Shown piece by piece: positions 22,511 to 30,949 of a DNA stretch of 39,536 nt. The DNA is from Anaerolineales bacterium (GTDB taxonomy: Bacteria > Chloroflexota > Anaerolineae > Anaerolineales > Villigracilaceae): contig JAFGSI010000062.1 of the NCBI GenBank assembly GCA_016934715.1, positions 1 to 39,536 of the forward strand. The letters run 5' to 3'. Both the position numbers and the translations under genes were made by a program. Numbering within the stretch: the stretch's first letter is position 1; each line of letters starts with the position of its first letter. The notes beneath the pieces are model-generated. The model made no database searches. It was not told the origin of the DNA and saw only the letters and a list, made by a program, of their open reading frames with translations.

Positions 22511-23464
22511 CTAATTATTTGAGACGCAGCGGAAACCGGTCTTGTTGTTGGCTTCGCCATACAGGGCGTCACTGCCCAGGTTGGCGTCGTGATCAGGGGC
22601 CAGGGCGAAACCGCGATTGGAGACCCGGATCTCTTCTTCACCATCCTGCCAGGAGCCACCCCGGATAACACGCCGCTCGTCATTAGAGCCGGCGGCAGAG
22701 GGGCCAATCGGGTCTGTGGACCCGGCCATGGCATAGAAGGTCTGAACGTAATAATCCTCCACCCATTCCCAAACATTGCCGGACAGGTCCAGGATGCCCC
22801 ACGGGCTTGCGCCTGCCGGATACGAACCGACCGGCGTAGTGTCGCGGACCAGCCACCTGAAGTTGGCGCGCGAGGCATCCGGACGGTCGTCGCCCCACGG
22901 GAAGATGCGGAAGTCGGTGCCGCGCGCGGCGTATTCCCATTCGGCCTCGGTCGGCAGGCGTCGTCCCGCCCATTCGCAGTATGCCCGGGCATAGTCCCAG
23001 GTCACAGCGATGACCGGGAAGTTGTTGAACTCGTCGGTGTTGAAGTACTGGTCGCGCGAAGCTGATGCGAAGGAACGCGGCGGTTCGCAGGCGCCAGCCT
23101 GGACGCAGAGCATGTACATGCCGTTGGTGACTTCGACCTTATCCATCCAGAAGCCGTGGCTTATGGTTACCTGGCGATCCGGTTCCTCATCTGGTGTGCC
23201 AAGTGAATCCAGACCACCCATGCGGAAGGAGCCGGCCGGGATGTAGACCTGGGTCATGCCATCAACCGGGGAGAGGCGCTCTTCGCCGGCGGTCGAGTCA
23301 CCGCTGGTTTCCGCGGTCGGGTTGACGGTGAAGGCAGTTGCCGTCGGGGCGGCGGTGGGAAAGACCATCGACGTAGGTTCGGCATCGCTGTCTCCGCCGC
23401 CCGTTGAGCAAGCTGCTAGCGCGATCACGAGCGCGGCAAAAAGAACAGGATATCGCTTCTTCAT
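22511..23464 (-). CDS. Lipoprotein with formylglycine-generating-enzyme (SUMF1) fold
   Basis: A 317-residue secreted lipoprotein. The signal peptide ends at lipobox LAAC (about Cys18), followed by a Gly/Ser/Thr-rich linker (to about residue 62). The SUMF1/FGE-sulfatase domain fills the rest: YIPAGSFRMGG, VTNGMYMLCVQAGAC, FPVIAVTWDYARAYCEWAGRRLPTEAEWEYAARG (shown here in part), LSGNVWEWVEDYY, RVIRGGSW and the closing NKTGFRCV. This fold occurs both in sulfatase activators and in many surface proteins with no known activity. A surface role is likely here, since no sulfatase is nearby. ATG 23464 follows AAAGGAGAG. It diverges from the OmpR-type regulator. Confidence 0.88.
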   Translation of the reverse strand: MKKRYPVLFAALVIALAACSTGGGDSDAEPTSMVFPTAAPTATAFTVNPTAETSGDSTAGEERLSPVDGMTQVYIPAGSFRMGGLDSLGTPDEEPDRQVTISHGFWMDKVEVTNGMYMLCVQAGACEPPRSFASASRDQYFNTDEFNNFPVIAVTWDYARAYCEWAGRRLPTEAEWEYAARGTDFRIFPWGDDRPDASRANFRWLVRDTTPVGSYPAGASPWGILDLSGNVWEWVEDYYVQTFYAMAGSTDPIGPSAAGSNDERRVIRGGSWQDGEEEIRVSNRGFALAPDHDANLGSDALYGEANNKTGFRCVSNN

Positions 23465-23535
23465 GTTTCTCTCCTTTTCGCTTAGTATAATCACCGCAGG
23501 TAGTTCTCACATCACCCGCTGGTCATATTGTGGTA

Positions 23536-23571
23536 ACAAAATGAGAATTTTGTGATATTTGCGCTTATAAT
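23536..23571 (+). promoter_or_regulatory. Promoter and dyad upstream of the OmpR-type regulator
   Basis: TATAAT at 23566-23571 is the -10 for the rightward gene, with a weak -35. ACAAAAT-N4-ATTTTGT (23536-23553) is a perfect interrupted palindrome over the -35 region. The leftward lipoprotein gene has TATACT (23489-23484, minus). A factor on the dyad could control both directions. Confidence 0.55.
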
Positions 23572-23629
23572 AGCAGAAAACCGAATAAATGCATAGGCCT
23601 CCTTCTACCAGCAGAAATCGAGGATTGCC

Positions 23630-24346
23630 ATGAGCCTGGCCTTTCCCACTGAACCGACCATCACCCTGCGCGTGTTCGTACTCTGTGATCAACATGATAC
23701 TGCACCCATCTGGGGGTACATCATCCGAGAGAAAGGCCTGATCGCCATTCTTGAGACCTCGGTCCAGCGGGCCATCACCCGTTCAGGAGAGTTCAATGCA
23801 GACCTGATCATCATCGATGTCAATGCCTCCCACCAGGAGCGGATTCTGCTCTGCCAGCAGTTTCGCGCCATCACCGAGAGTCCCATCTTGCTGTTCCTGC
23901 CAGCCAACAATGAGGCTGAGATCATCGAGGCCTACCAGATTGGTGTGGATGAATGCGTCGTCAAGCCAATCAGCCCGGCATTGTTCGTGGCCAAGATCAT
24001 GGCCTGGGGCCGGCGCGGGCGCTCGGTACCGGTGACGCGCCTCGATCAGGTCGGCTCGGGCAGCCTGCGTCTCGACCCCGCCCGCCGTTCGGCGGTCGAT
24101 CCTGGGCGGGGCGAGATCAAGTTAACGAATCTCGAATTCCGCCTGCTCCACCTGCTGATGAGCCGGCCAGGGCACATCTTCTCCGCAGAAGAGATTATCC
24201 AGAGCGTCTGGGGAATTTATGGTCAGGAAGACCAATCCTTGTTGAAGAATGTCGTCTACCGCCTGCGCAAGAAACTGGGGACCGAGGCCAGTGAGCAACA
24301 ATTCGTCCAGACCTGGCCAGGCGGTTACAGTTTCCAGGAAAAGTGA
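23630..24346 (+). CDS. OmpR-type response regulator
   Basis: A 238-residue two-domain regulator. The receiver (about residues 13-125) has the phosphoacceptor Asp63 in LIIIDV, a single upstream acidic residue in VFVLCDQHD, and Lys112 in VVKPIS. The C-terminal winged helix (about 143-235) has the OmpR/PhoB pattern: IKLTNLEFRLLHLLMSRPG, then AEEIIQSVWG, SLLKNVVYRLRKKLG and a GGYSF end. The usual acidic pair before strand 1 is partly missing, so phosphorylation may be weak or atypical. No sensor kinase adjoins it, so it is an orphan. The gene starts with ATG at 23630 without an evident Shine-Dalgarno sequence. A perfect dyad lies in its promoter. Confidence 0.85.
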   Translation: MSLAFPTEPTITLRVFVLCDQHDTAPIWGYIIREKGLIAILETSVQRAITRSGEFNADLIIIDVNASHQERILLCQQFRAITESPILLFLPANNEAEIIEAYQIGVDECVVKPISPALFVAKIMAWGRRGRSVPVTRLDQVGSGSLRLDPARRSAVDPGRGEIKLTNLEFRLLHLLMSRPGHIFSAEEIIQSVWGIYGQEDQSLLKNVVYRLRKKLGTEASEQQFVQTWPGGYSFQEK

Positions 24347-24399
24347 TCGGCCTGACGGATGCGCTTTTCCATTCAAACCCATTGTGCCGGTCAGGTGGG

Positions 24400-25365
24400 C
24401 TATTTTTGTATCAAGGCCTCCAATTTGTCCCCCGCCTTTCCCAGGCGCCCAAGAATGTAGACAATCGACAGCATACCTCGGAGCAGGGCTTGGGTTCCCG
24501 GCTTCACAGCCTGGGTTGTGGATGCAGCCTGTGGCGGTTGATCATCCTGAACTGCGGATTCAACCTGTGCCGCGGATTCACCAGGGGAAGGTTGATCGAC
24601 CGGAAGGTGTGCAGGCGACCGCCTTATCTTTTTGCGAAGCGCCGAAAGTCTGTTATACGGACGATGGAGTTCCGGAATTCCATACGTTCGGATCTGCACG
24701 CATCTGGCCTGGGAGGAAGTCCTCGTGAACAGGTATCTTAATGTTTGGGATGTGAAGTAGTTGACATGGCCGGGAGGAATATTCCTGTAGAAACTGGCAA
24801 AACCAAGTCGAATGGATGCCGATCCATAATTGGGGATCCCACAGAAATACGCATATCCACCGGCTTTCAGATATCGCATGATGGCTTCTACATGCGGTAC
24901 GGGTTCGGCGATATGTTCTAAAGTTGAGCTGCTGACGATCAGGTCGAACTCGTTTTTTTCCCATACCCCATCCTCAATATATCCCTTGTGAAGTTCGAAA
25001 CCATACAGCTTGGCAAATTTATCGCTCCATTGGGATGGATCAATTCCCCAGCAACGCCAACCTAAAGATTTAAACTGTTGTAGCAGCAACCCATTTCCAC
25101 AACCGACATCTAGGACCTTGCCCTCACCGAGCATTTTCGTGAATCGTTCGGCAATGCTTCGAAACCAGAGTTGGTCGGCCAGCGTTTGATACTTTGCGTA
25201 ACAGGCGCTGGAGAGATCTGAATAGGTCGCGTTAATTTCCCGGACAAGTTCTGGTGGTACATCCGCATACACGAAATCACAGGACTGACATCTGAGCAAG
25301 TCAATCCCATTGAGGCGACGCTCAAGTCCGGCAGGGTTACTGAGGCACAGGGGACATTTTTTCAT
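24400..25365 (-). CDS. Zinc-ribbon class I SAM-dependent methyltransferase
   Basis: A 321-residue protein. An N-terminal zinc ribbon (C4, C7, C26, C29) leads into a Methyltransf_11/23-type domain with motif I VLDVGCGNG (84-92), a later FDLIVSSSTLEHIAEP and the YFTSQTLRYLF segment. This architecture is common among methyltransferases that modify sugars or polyketide-type intermediates in surface-polysaccharide clusters; the substrate here is open. A low-complexity Gln/Ala/Pro-rich stretch (about 246-290) separates the core from a hydrophobic C-terminus. Base composition is clearly more AT-rich than the neighbours, suggesting acquisition by transfer. I chose ATG 25365, since the TTG three codons earlier would only add MPR. 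No terminator is evident. Confidence 0.8.
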   Translation of the reverse strand: MKKCPLCLSNPAGLERRLNGIDLLRCQSCDFVYADVPPELVREINATYSDLSSACYAKYQTLADQLWFRSIAERFTKMLGEGKVLDVGCGNGLLLQQFKSLGWRCWGIDPSQWSDKFAKLYGFELHKGYIEDGVWEKNEFDLIVSSSTLEHIAEPVPHVEAIMRYLKAGGYAYFCGIPNYGSASIRLGFASFYRNIPPGHVNYFTSQTLRYLFTRTSSQARCVQIRTYGIPELHRPYNRLSALRKKIRRSPAHLPVDQPSPGESAAQVESAVQDDQPPQAASTTQAVKPGTQALLRGMLSIVYILGRLGKAGDKLEALIQK

Positions 25366-25463
25366 GCGAGGCAACCTTTTGGATATGTTAATCGTTCTTG
25401 GAGAATAAGCCAGGCCCAGATGTCCAATGGATCGTCCTTGCTGATCTGCATTTCATCCGTAAA

Positions 25464-25862
25464 TCAACCTGACTTATCCTTCTTCCTGGGTGGACGTGAG
25501 CCAGCGCGCATAAAGAACAGGATGACCGACAGGATCAGGAGTGTAATCGGAAACAAGGCCAGGAGGTAAGGATCCCCTATTTTGAATGCCATCAGAAGGA
25601 TAACAATTCCTGCGATCACGAGCATGCCCAATATCCAGCAAATGAAGCCACTCCCTGCCCTGACTACCCGCTGGGAGAGATGACCGAGAGGACCAAGGCG
25701 GCTTTCACCGACTCTCCTGTACACGATGCGATAGCGGTATCTGGGCTCGACGTTCGCACGGGATGGAATGTAACGATAAACCCTCCGAAAGGGCCGGTCC
25801 GGGTTGACCTGGTCGAGAAACTCCTCGACCGGGGAGGGGCGCGCTCCTTTCCCCTTGGCCAT
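25464..25862 (-). CDS. Hypothetical protein with two C-terminal membrane helices
   Basis: A 132-residue protein with a basic N-terminal half rich in Arg and Tyr (FRRVYRYIPSRANVEPRYRY) and two hydrophobic segments at about residues 73-92 and 97-116. A basic tail follows. I do not recognise a family. The start codon overlaps the stop of the DNA methyltransferase gene by one base (TAATG), so it is translationally coupled and probably shares its transcript. The basic half could contact nucleic acid or membrane phosphate; that is a guess. Confidence 0.65.
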   Translation of the reverse strand: MAKGKGARPSPVEEFLDQVNPDRPFRRVYRYIPSRANVEPRYRYRIVYRRVGESRLGPLGHLSQRVVRAGSGFICWILGMLVIAGIVILLMAFKIGDPYLLALFPITLLILSVILFFMRAGSRPPRKKDKSG

Positions 25863-26665
25863 TACTCATTCCTGAACTGCAGACAGTAATGATGAAACGT
25901 ATTGCTGACCCAGGCATTGCCCAGGCCGTAAGGGGCCAGACGCTGGTTGTCTTGCAGCCAGAGGCGCTCGTCCTTCAACCTGTAGACCCTGCCCAGCGCA
26001 CCTCCCAGATCCCAGGCCAGGGGGTAGATCCTGCCGCCCTTCTTGACGTTCTTGACGATGATCGTCAGGTAAGCTCTCTCGCGCAGCAGAGGTTTCAGCC
26101 TGGTGTAGATCTCCACCAACCGGGCGACGAATTCGTCGTAGTCTGGGACGTTGCCTAGATCGTGGGGATCGTCGGAGTAGAAGACGTCCAGGGCGGCGGC
26201 GCGGCGCTTCTTCTGGGTTTCGGCACCGCGGGCTCGCAGCATGTCCCAGTAGGGCGGTGAGGTCAGGACATAGTCGATGGACGGGAACTGGAAGGTCGTT
26301 GCCTGGCTGGCATCTCCGGTGATGATGCCCGCTTTCAGGTGTTCAACCGGGTGGCCCAGCACCTGGCGTTCGGCGGCGACGATCTCCCGGGCGATCTCGG
26401 CGTATTTGGGATTCAGTTCGATGCCGTACGAATGTCGTCCGGCGCGCAGGGCCGCCACCAGTGTAGACCCGGTCCCGGCCATTGGGTCGAGGACGACCTG
26501 CCCGCGCTTGGTGAAGAATTCGATGAACTCCTGGGCCATCGTCTCGGGGAACTTGGCCGGGTGGACCAGCACGCCTTGCTTGCGCGGCGGCGGGTTGTGG
26601 ATGAACCAGGATTTCTGGAATTTCAGCCAGGTCTTGGGATCGAGGTCGTTCAGTTTGTTGGGCAT
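25862..26665 (-). CDS. Site-specific DNA methyltransferase (N4-cytosine/N6-adenine type)
   Basis: A 267-residue amino-methyltransferase. The N-terminal HPAKFPETMAQEFIEFFTKRG is motif X-like, DPMAGTGST (60-68) is the SAM-binding motif I, and TSPPYW (135-140) is the catalytic motif IV, in that order. The remainder (LTIIVKNVKKGGRIYPLAWD, WVSNTFHHYCLQF) fits the family. No restriction endonuclease is recognisable in the flanking genes, so it looks like an orphan methyltransferase with a regulatory or housekeeping role. The recognition sequence cannot be predicted. It lies between a lipoprotein gene (12-bp gap) and a small membrane protein gene (1-base overlap). ATG 26665 has only a weak GAG site. 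Confidence 0.88.
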   Translation of the reverse strand: MPNKLNDLDPKTWLKFQKSWFIHNPPPRKQGVLVHPAKFPETMAQEFIEFFTKRGQVVLDPMAGTGSTLVAALRAGRHSYGIELNPKYAEIAREIVAAERQVLGHPVEHLKAGIITGDASQATTFQFPSIDYVLTSPPYWDMLRARGAETQKKRRAAALDVFYSDDPHDLGNVPDYDEFVARLVEIYTRLKPLLRERAYLTIIVKNVKKGGRIYPLAWDLGGALGRVYRLKDERLWLQDNQRLAPYGLGNAWVSNTFHHYCLQFRNE

Positions 26666-26677
26666 CTGCTCACATCA

Positions 26678-27502
26678 TTATGGGATGGGGGTGCGCGTCG
26701 GCGTGGGGGTGCGGGAAGGGGTGGCGGTCGGCGTCGGGCTGACGTATGCAACCTGGTAGACGCGCAGGTCCGAGAAACTGGCCGTCACGGGCGTGGTCCC
26801 GGTCGAAGATATGAAAACCCCCAACGCCCCACTGCGGAAGACCGGGTCGTAGAGGCTGAATTGCAGGTGGTCGTTCAGGAACAGGCGTAGCTCCTGGCCG
26901 CTGACCCAGACGCCGATCCGGACCTCGGACGGCGCGCCGGGCGGGGCATCGCCCGAGGGAACCCAGTTCTGCAACGGGACGGCGTTCCCTCCCTGGATGC
27001 GCTCCAGGCGCACCTCGCCGGCACAGTTGACGGCGAAACGGTAGTAGTCATTATACGACATCATACGGAAGAGCAGGCCGTACTGGTCGCGGCCGCGGCA
27101 CAGGCTCAGGCTGGCGTTGATCTCGGCGTAGAAATCTTGCAGCAGAGGCTCGGCCCGCTGGCTGAACAGCAGCATGGCCCGGTCGGCGGTGACAGCCAGG
27201 GTCAGGCGGTTGCGGTTGACGATCGCGCGGGTGCTGAGGGTCTCGGTCGTTGTCCAGGCCTCGGGCTGGCTGAAGTCGTCGGCCAGGATCCCTTCGCCCA
27301 GCCCAGGACGCGGGTCATAGGTAGGGGCCAGGGACTGAGTCGGGAAAGGGGTCGGGGTGTGGGTCGCTGGGAACCAGGTCACGGCCTCGGTCGGGGTGGC
27401 TGTTTCGATCGGGGTCAGGCCCGGGGTCGGGGCGGGGGTGCAGGCGGCTGCGAGGAGCAGGCTGAACAGGACGGTCGGAAGGAGTTTACAGATGGGAATC
27501 AT
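26678..27502 (-). CDS. Lipoprotein with jelly-roll (LamG-like) domain
   Basis: A 274-residue secreted lipoprotein. The signal peptide (PICKLLPTVLFSLLLAAAC) has lipobox AAAC, and a Thr/Pro-rich linker follows to about residue 55. Residues ~70-245 form one beta-rich domain of the concanavalin/LamG-like type: ILADDFSQPEAWTT, then DFYAEINASLSL, QYGLLFRMMSYNDYYRFAVN, RIGVWVSGQELRLFLNDHLQF and GALGVFISSTG. The C-terminus is again Thr/Pro-rich. Such domains usually bind sugars. ATG 27502 has no clear Shine-Dalgarno sequence; the open frame extends upstream without signal-like sequence. It heads the operon with the DNA methyltransferase. Confidence 0.8.
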   Translation of the reverse strand: MIPICKLLPTVLFSLLLAAACTPAPTPGLTPIETATPTEAVTWFPATHTPTPFPTQSLAPTYDPRPGLGEGILADDFSQPEAWTTTETLSTRAIVNRNRLTLAVTADRAMLLFSQRAEPLLQDFYAEINASLSLCRGRDQYGLLFRMMSYNDYYRFAVNCAGEVRLERIQGGNAVPLQNWVPSGDAPPGAPSEVRIGVWVSGQELRLFLNDHLQFSLYDPVFRSGALGVFISSTGTTPVTASFSDLRVYQVAYVSPTPTATPSRTPTPTRTPIP

Positions 27503-27624
27503 GAGTTTAAGCGTCCAAGCCAGTGGCAAACAGCGGCATGTTTTTTCGTCCGGGTGATGTACAATGAGTTCGCAGGGCCATGCCCTGGATCCGTCTTCCA
27601 TTCTAGCATAAAGGAGTACAGAAT

Positions 27625-28638
27625 ATGAGTCGAAAAGCCGTCCTGGTCACCGGCGCAGCCGGCGAAATCGGACAGGCACTCGTACAGGGCCTGGCGCAGA
27701 CCGGTGATTATGAAATCATCACCTCCGACCTGATGCCGCTGCCTGAGTCCGTCCGGCCGCTGACGGCCGAACATGTCCAGGGGGACCTGGTCTACCGGGT
27801 CAAGCAGTTCTACGACTACGATTTCGATATCATCTTCCACCTGGCCGCCTCGCTCTCGTCCAAGGCGGAGGTCGCCACCGAGGAGGCTCACCGTATCAAC
27901 GTCGAGGGGACGATGCAGCTGCTGATGCTGGCGGCCTTCAAGTCCGAGCGTTACGACAAGGAGGTCAAGTTCCTCTTTCCCAGTTCGATCGCCGCCTACG
28001 GCTTCCCGGACCTGGCGGCCAAGCTGGCGGCCGGACGGGTCCGGGAGGACGAGTGGAACTGGCCGCATACGATGTACGGATGCAACAAGTTGTACTGTGA
28101 AAAACTGGGGATGTACTACAGCCTGTACCATGGCCAGAAGCACCTCAACCCCAACCCGCCGCGCATGCTCGACTTCCGGGCCATCCGTTTCCCGGGCCTG
28201 GTCAGCGCTTACACGATGCCCTCCGGCGGGACGAGCGATTACGGACCCGAGATGTTGCATGCTGCTGCCCGGGGCGAGCCCTACGCCTGTTTCGTGCGCC
28301 CCGACACGAAGATCTCTTTCATGGCCATGCCGGACGCCATCAAGGCCCTGTTGATGTTGATGAATGCAAGGCGTGAACGCCTGACCCGCATGATCTACAA
28401 CATCGATGCCTTCAGCCTGACGGCTGCCGAGTTCCGCGAGCGGGCGATGCGGGCCTTCCCGGGGGCCGAGATCACCTTCGATCCCAACCCGCGCCGCCAG
28501 GGGATTGTCGACTCGTGGCCTGAGGACGTGGATGATGCCGCTGCCCGCGCAGACTGGGACTGGCGGCCTGATTTCGACATCGACCGTTTCTTCGAGGAAT
28601 ATTTCCTGCCTGAGATCCGCAGACGGTACGAAAAATAA
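27625..28638 (+). CDS. NAD-dependent epimerase/dehydratase, similar to SDR-type L-threonine 3-dehydrogenase
   Basis: A 337-residue extended SDR enzyme. The NAD-binding motif GAAGEIG is at 10-16, the catalytic pair is Y151 and K155 in MYGCNK, and S120/S121 precede them. The segment FRAIRFPGLVSAYTMPSGGTSDYGPEMLHAAARG and FVRPDTKISFMAMPDAIKAL (quoted in part) is closest, from memory, to SDR-type threonine dehydrogenases rather than sugar epimerases. Those oxidise L-threonine to 2-amino-3-ketobutyrate; the true substrate needs testing. AAAGGAG precedes the ATG at 27625. A terminator shared with purA follows directly. Upstream, TACAAT near 27559 may be the -10. Confidence 0.82.
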   Translation: MSRKAVLVTGAAGEIGQALVQGLAQTGDYEIITSDLMPLPESVRPLTAEHVQGDLVYRVKQFYDYDFDIIFHLAASLSSKAEVATEEAHRINVEGTMQLLMLAAFKSERYDKEVKFLFPSSIAAYGFPDLAAKLAAGRVREDEWNWPHTMYGCNKLYCEKLGMYYSLYHGQKHLNPNPPRMLDFRAIRFPGLVSAYTMPSGGTSDYGPEMLHAAARGEPYACFVRPDTKISFMAMPDAIKALLMLMNARRERLTRMIYNIDAFSLTAAEFRERAMRAFPGAEITFDPNPRRQGIVDSWPEDVDDAAARADWDWRPDFDIDRFFEEYFLPEIRRRYEK

Positions 28639-28670
28639 ATCAAAGGGCTGCTTCGGCAGCCCTTTGATTT
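28637..28670. terminator. Bidirectional terminator between the SDR gene and purA
   Basis: A perfect 15-bp stem (28637-28651 with 28656-28670) with a TTCG tetraloop, A-rich on the left and T-rich on the right. It terminates both convergent genes; purA ends at 28691. Confidence 0.9.
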
Positions 28671-28690
28671 TGCCTTTTTTCTTCTTGTGT

Positions 28691-29983
28691 CTACCTTTTT
28701 TCCACTACTTGCTCGCGCTCCGGCCCGACCGAGGCCAGCGTCACCGGGACGCCGGTCAGGTGCTCGAGGCGCTCCAGGTAGCCGCGCGCCGCGGCGGGCA
28801 GGTCCTCCCAGTCCCGGATGGTGCCGAGGTCTTCCGTCCAGCCGGGCAGGTCCTCATAGACCGGCTCGTAGAGGTGCAGGTCGGCCGGGCCGAAGGGCAG
28901 ATCAGTGAGGGTTTCCTGGCCGGTTTTGTAGGCCACGCAGACGCGCAGCGGGTCCAGGCCGGTCAGAATGTCGAGCTTGGTGATCACCAGTTCGGTCAGA
29001 CCGTTGAGACGGGTGGCATAGCGCAGCAGGACCCCGTCCAGCCAGCCGACACGGCGCGGTCGCCCGGTGGTGGTGCCGAACTCGTCCCAGGGGTTCTTGC
29101 CGCTGCCGCGCAGGCGATCCGCCAGTTCACCCGAGACTTCGGTCGGGAATGGCCCCGAGCCGACCCGGGTCTGGAAGGCCTTGACTACGCCGCTGACACG
29201 CGCCTCACGGGCAGCGGTCAGGCCCAGGCCGAGGCCGGTCAGAGCGCCGGGGGCGGTGGTATTGGATGATGTCACGAAAGGGTAGGTGCCGTGGTCGATG
29301 TCGAGCAGGGTTCCTTGAGCGCCTTCGGCCAGGACGTTCTGGCCGGCCCGCAGGGCGGCGTCCAGCTCGGCGGCGGTGTCGGTGATGTAAGGCTTGAGAT
29401 GTTCGGCCAGCAGGCGGAACTGGTTGCAGATTGGGGCCGGGTCGAGGTGGGGAGCACCGTGCAGCCCCAGAGTCCGGTTGGTCTCGGCGACGTGGTCGCC
29501 GAGATGTTCGCAGAAATCGGGGGCCAGCATGTCCACGGCCCGCAGGCCGGAGCGGGCGGCCTTGTCGGTGTAGGCCGGGCCGATGCCGCGCCCGGTGGTT
29601 CCGATGTTATCCTTGCCGCGCCCAGATTCGAGGGCCCTGTCGAGGGCGTTGTGGGCCGGGGTGATCAGCTGGGCAGCGTAGGAGAGGTGCAGGCGGGCAG
29701 GCGAGATGGGGATGCCGTTGCCGGCAAGCATGTCCATTTCCTCGACCAGGGTCTGTGGGTTGACGACCATCCCGTTGCCCAGGATGCCGACGATATGCGG
29801 CTGGAGGATACCCGAGGGGATGAGGTGCAACTTGAAGACTCGTTGCCCCACGGTGACGGTATGGCCAGCGTTGTCGCCGCCGTTGAATCGGGCAGCGTAC
29901 CTGGCCTGGGCGGCGAACCAGTCGACGATGCGGCCCTTGCCTTCGTCGCCCCATTGTGCCCCGACAATCACTTGAAGTGTCAT
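28691..29983 (-). CDS. purA: Adenylosuccinate synthetase
   Basis: A 430-residue enzyme joining IMP and aspartate with GTP in AMP synthesis. Signatures: GAQWGDEGKGRIVDWFA at the N-terminus (P-loop), FNGGDNAGHTV, GTTGRGIGPAYTDKAARSG (IMP contacts) and GAQGTLLDIDHGTYPFVTSSNT; NKTD-type guanine contacts appear as TKLDILTG. Length is normal. ATG 29983 is preceded by AAGGAGAGG. It is transcribed alone, from a -10 at 30013-30018, divergently from the LysM gene. Confidence 0.97.
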   Translation of the reverse strand: MTLQVIVGAQWGDEGKGRIVDWFAAQARYAARFNGGDNAGHTVTVGQRVFKLHLIPSGILQPHIVGILGNGMVVNPQTLVEEMDMLAGNGIPISPARLHLSYAAQLITPAHNALDRALESGRGKDNIGTTGRGIGPAYTDKAARSGLRAVDMLAPDFCEHLGDHVAETNRTLGLHGAPHLDPAPICNQFRLLAEHLKPYITDTAAELDAALRAGQNVLAEGAQGTLLDIDHGTYPFVTSSNTTAPGALTGLGLGLTAAREARVSGVVKAFQTRVGSGPFPTEVSGELADRLRGSGKNPWDEFGTTTGRPRRVGWLDGVLLRYATRLNGLTELVITKLDILTGLDPLRVCVAYKTGQETLTDLPFGPADLHLYEPVYEDLPGWTEDLGTIRDWEDLPAAARGYLERLEHLTGVPVTLASVGPEREQVVEKR

Positions 29984-30012
29984 TGGTGCCTCTCCTTGAA
30001 AATCGCAGCCGG

Positions 30013-30073
30013 ATTATATCAGAAGTGGCCTGGAAAACCGCCTTGCACAAACCGGGGCCGGGAATGATATAAT
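30013..30073. promoter_or_regulatory. Divergent promoters of purA and the LysM gene
   Basis: Leftward: TATAAT on the minus strand (30018-30013), weak -35. Rightward: TATAAT at 30068-30073 with TTGCAC at 30043-30048 (19-bp spacer). The two promoters share about 50 bp, with no evident operator dyad. Confidence 0.55.
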
Positions 30074-30091
30074 CCGCGTGCAGGTGAATCC

Positions 30092-30898
30092 ATGAAAATA
30101 AGACCGATCGTCTTCCCCGGGACCCTGTTGGCCCTCGCCGCGCTGATCCTCATGAGCGCCAGTGTCCTGGCGGCCCCGCACGGCCAGGTCCAGCAGTATG
30201 CCACCCCGACCCCCCGCCCCGACGGGCGGATCATCTATATCGTTCAGGCCGGCGATACCTGTACGCGCATCTCCCTGCTGACGGGCGTCTCGGAAGAGTA
30301 TCTCCGCCAGACCAACCGTCTGGATGAGAACTGCACCATCATCGAAAACCAGGAACTGGTCATTGGTGTGGGCGGACCTGCGGGCGGCGAGACCCCGACT
30401 GTCGGGCCGGGACCCACCCTGACCGAAAGCCAGCCGACACCACTCCCCGAGGAGCCCGGCCTGACGGAGGTCTGTGTGTTGCTGTATGCCGATGTGAACG
30501 GCGACGGTCTGCGCCAGGAAGCCGAGTTTGGCGTCCCGGGTGGGGCGGTCAGTGTGACCAGCGCCAACGGAACCTATTCGCAGTCACAGCAGACGGTGGC
30601 TCAACTCGATCCGGATACCGTAGAGCCGGTGCGCACCTGTTTTGGGAATGTGCCGGCTGGCCGGTACACGGTCAGTGCGGCCGTGCCCGATGGGTATAAC
30701 CCGACCACCGGGCTGAGTTACGATATCGAGGTTGCATCGGGGGCAACGGCTTACGTTGCCTTCGGGGCCCAGGTCAGGGCTCAGGATGCCGGGGTTGGCG
30801 GCACGGGTGGCTCGCCCCTGCTCGGAATCCTTGGGGTGGTCATCCTGTTGGTCGGCGTCGGTCTGGGTGTCTACGCCTGGCGGACGTATAAGCGTTAG
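30092..30898 (+). CDS. LysM-domain surface protein with C-terminal membrane anchor
   Basis: A 268-residue exported protein. A signal peptide (about residues 1-27, ending SVLAAP) precedes a LysM domain at about 47-92: IIYIVQAGDTCTRISLLTGV, then YLRQTNRLDENCTIIENQELVIG. A Pro/Thr-rich linker follows, then a SdrD/Cna-B-like beta domain (about 125-220) opening with VCVLLYADVNGDGLRQEAEFGVPG. A final helix (about 240-262) and the basic YKR tail anchor it in the membrane. LysM binds peptidoglycan-like glycans. Two cysteines in the LysM (CTR...NCT) probably form a disulfide. ATG 30092 follows a weak AGGTGA. Confidence 0.85.
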   Translation: MKIRPIVFPGTLLALAALILMSASVLAAPHGQVQQYATPTPRPDGRIIYIVQAGDTCTRISLLTGVSEEYLRQTNRLDENCTIIENQELVIGVGGPAGGETPTVGPGPTLTESQPTPLPEEPGLTEVCVLLYADVNGDGLRQEAEFGVPGGAVSVTSANGTYSQSQQTVAQLDPDTVEPVRTCFGNVPAGRYTVSAAVPDGYNPTTGLSYDIEVASGATAYVAFGAQVRAQDAGVGGTGGSPLLGILGVVILLVGVGLGVYAWRTYKR

Positions 30899-30915
30899 GG
30901 AACGGTACCGAAAGG

Positions 30916-30949
30916 AAAACGGGCAACCCACCATGTTGCCCGTTTTGTT
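30916..30949. terminator. Bidirectional terminator between the LysM gene and the HIT gene
   Basis: AAAACGGGCAA (30916-30926) pairs with TTGCCCGTTTT (30936-30946), an 11-bp stem with a 9-base loop, flanked by A- and T-rich ends. Confidence 0.85.
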
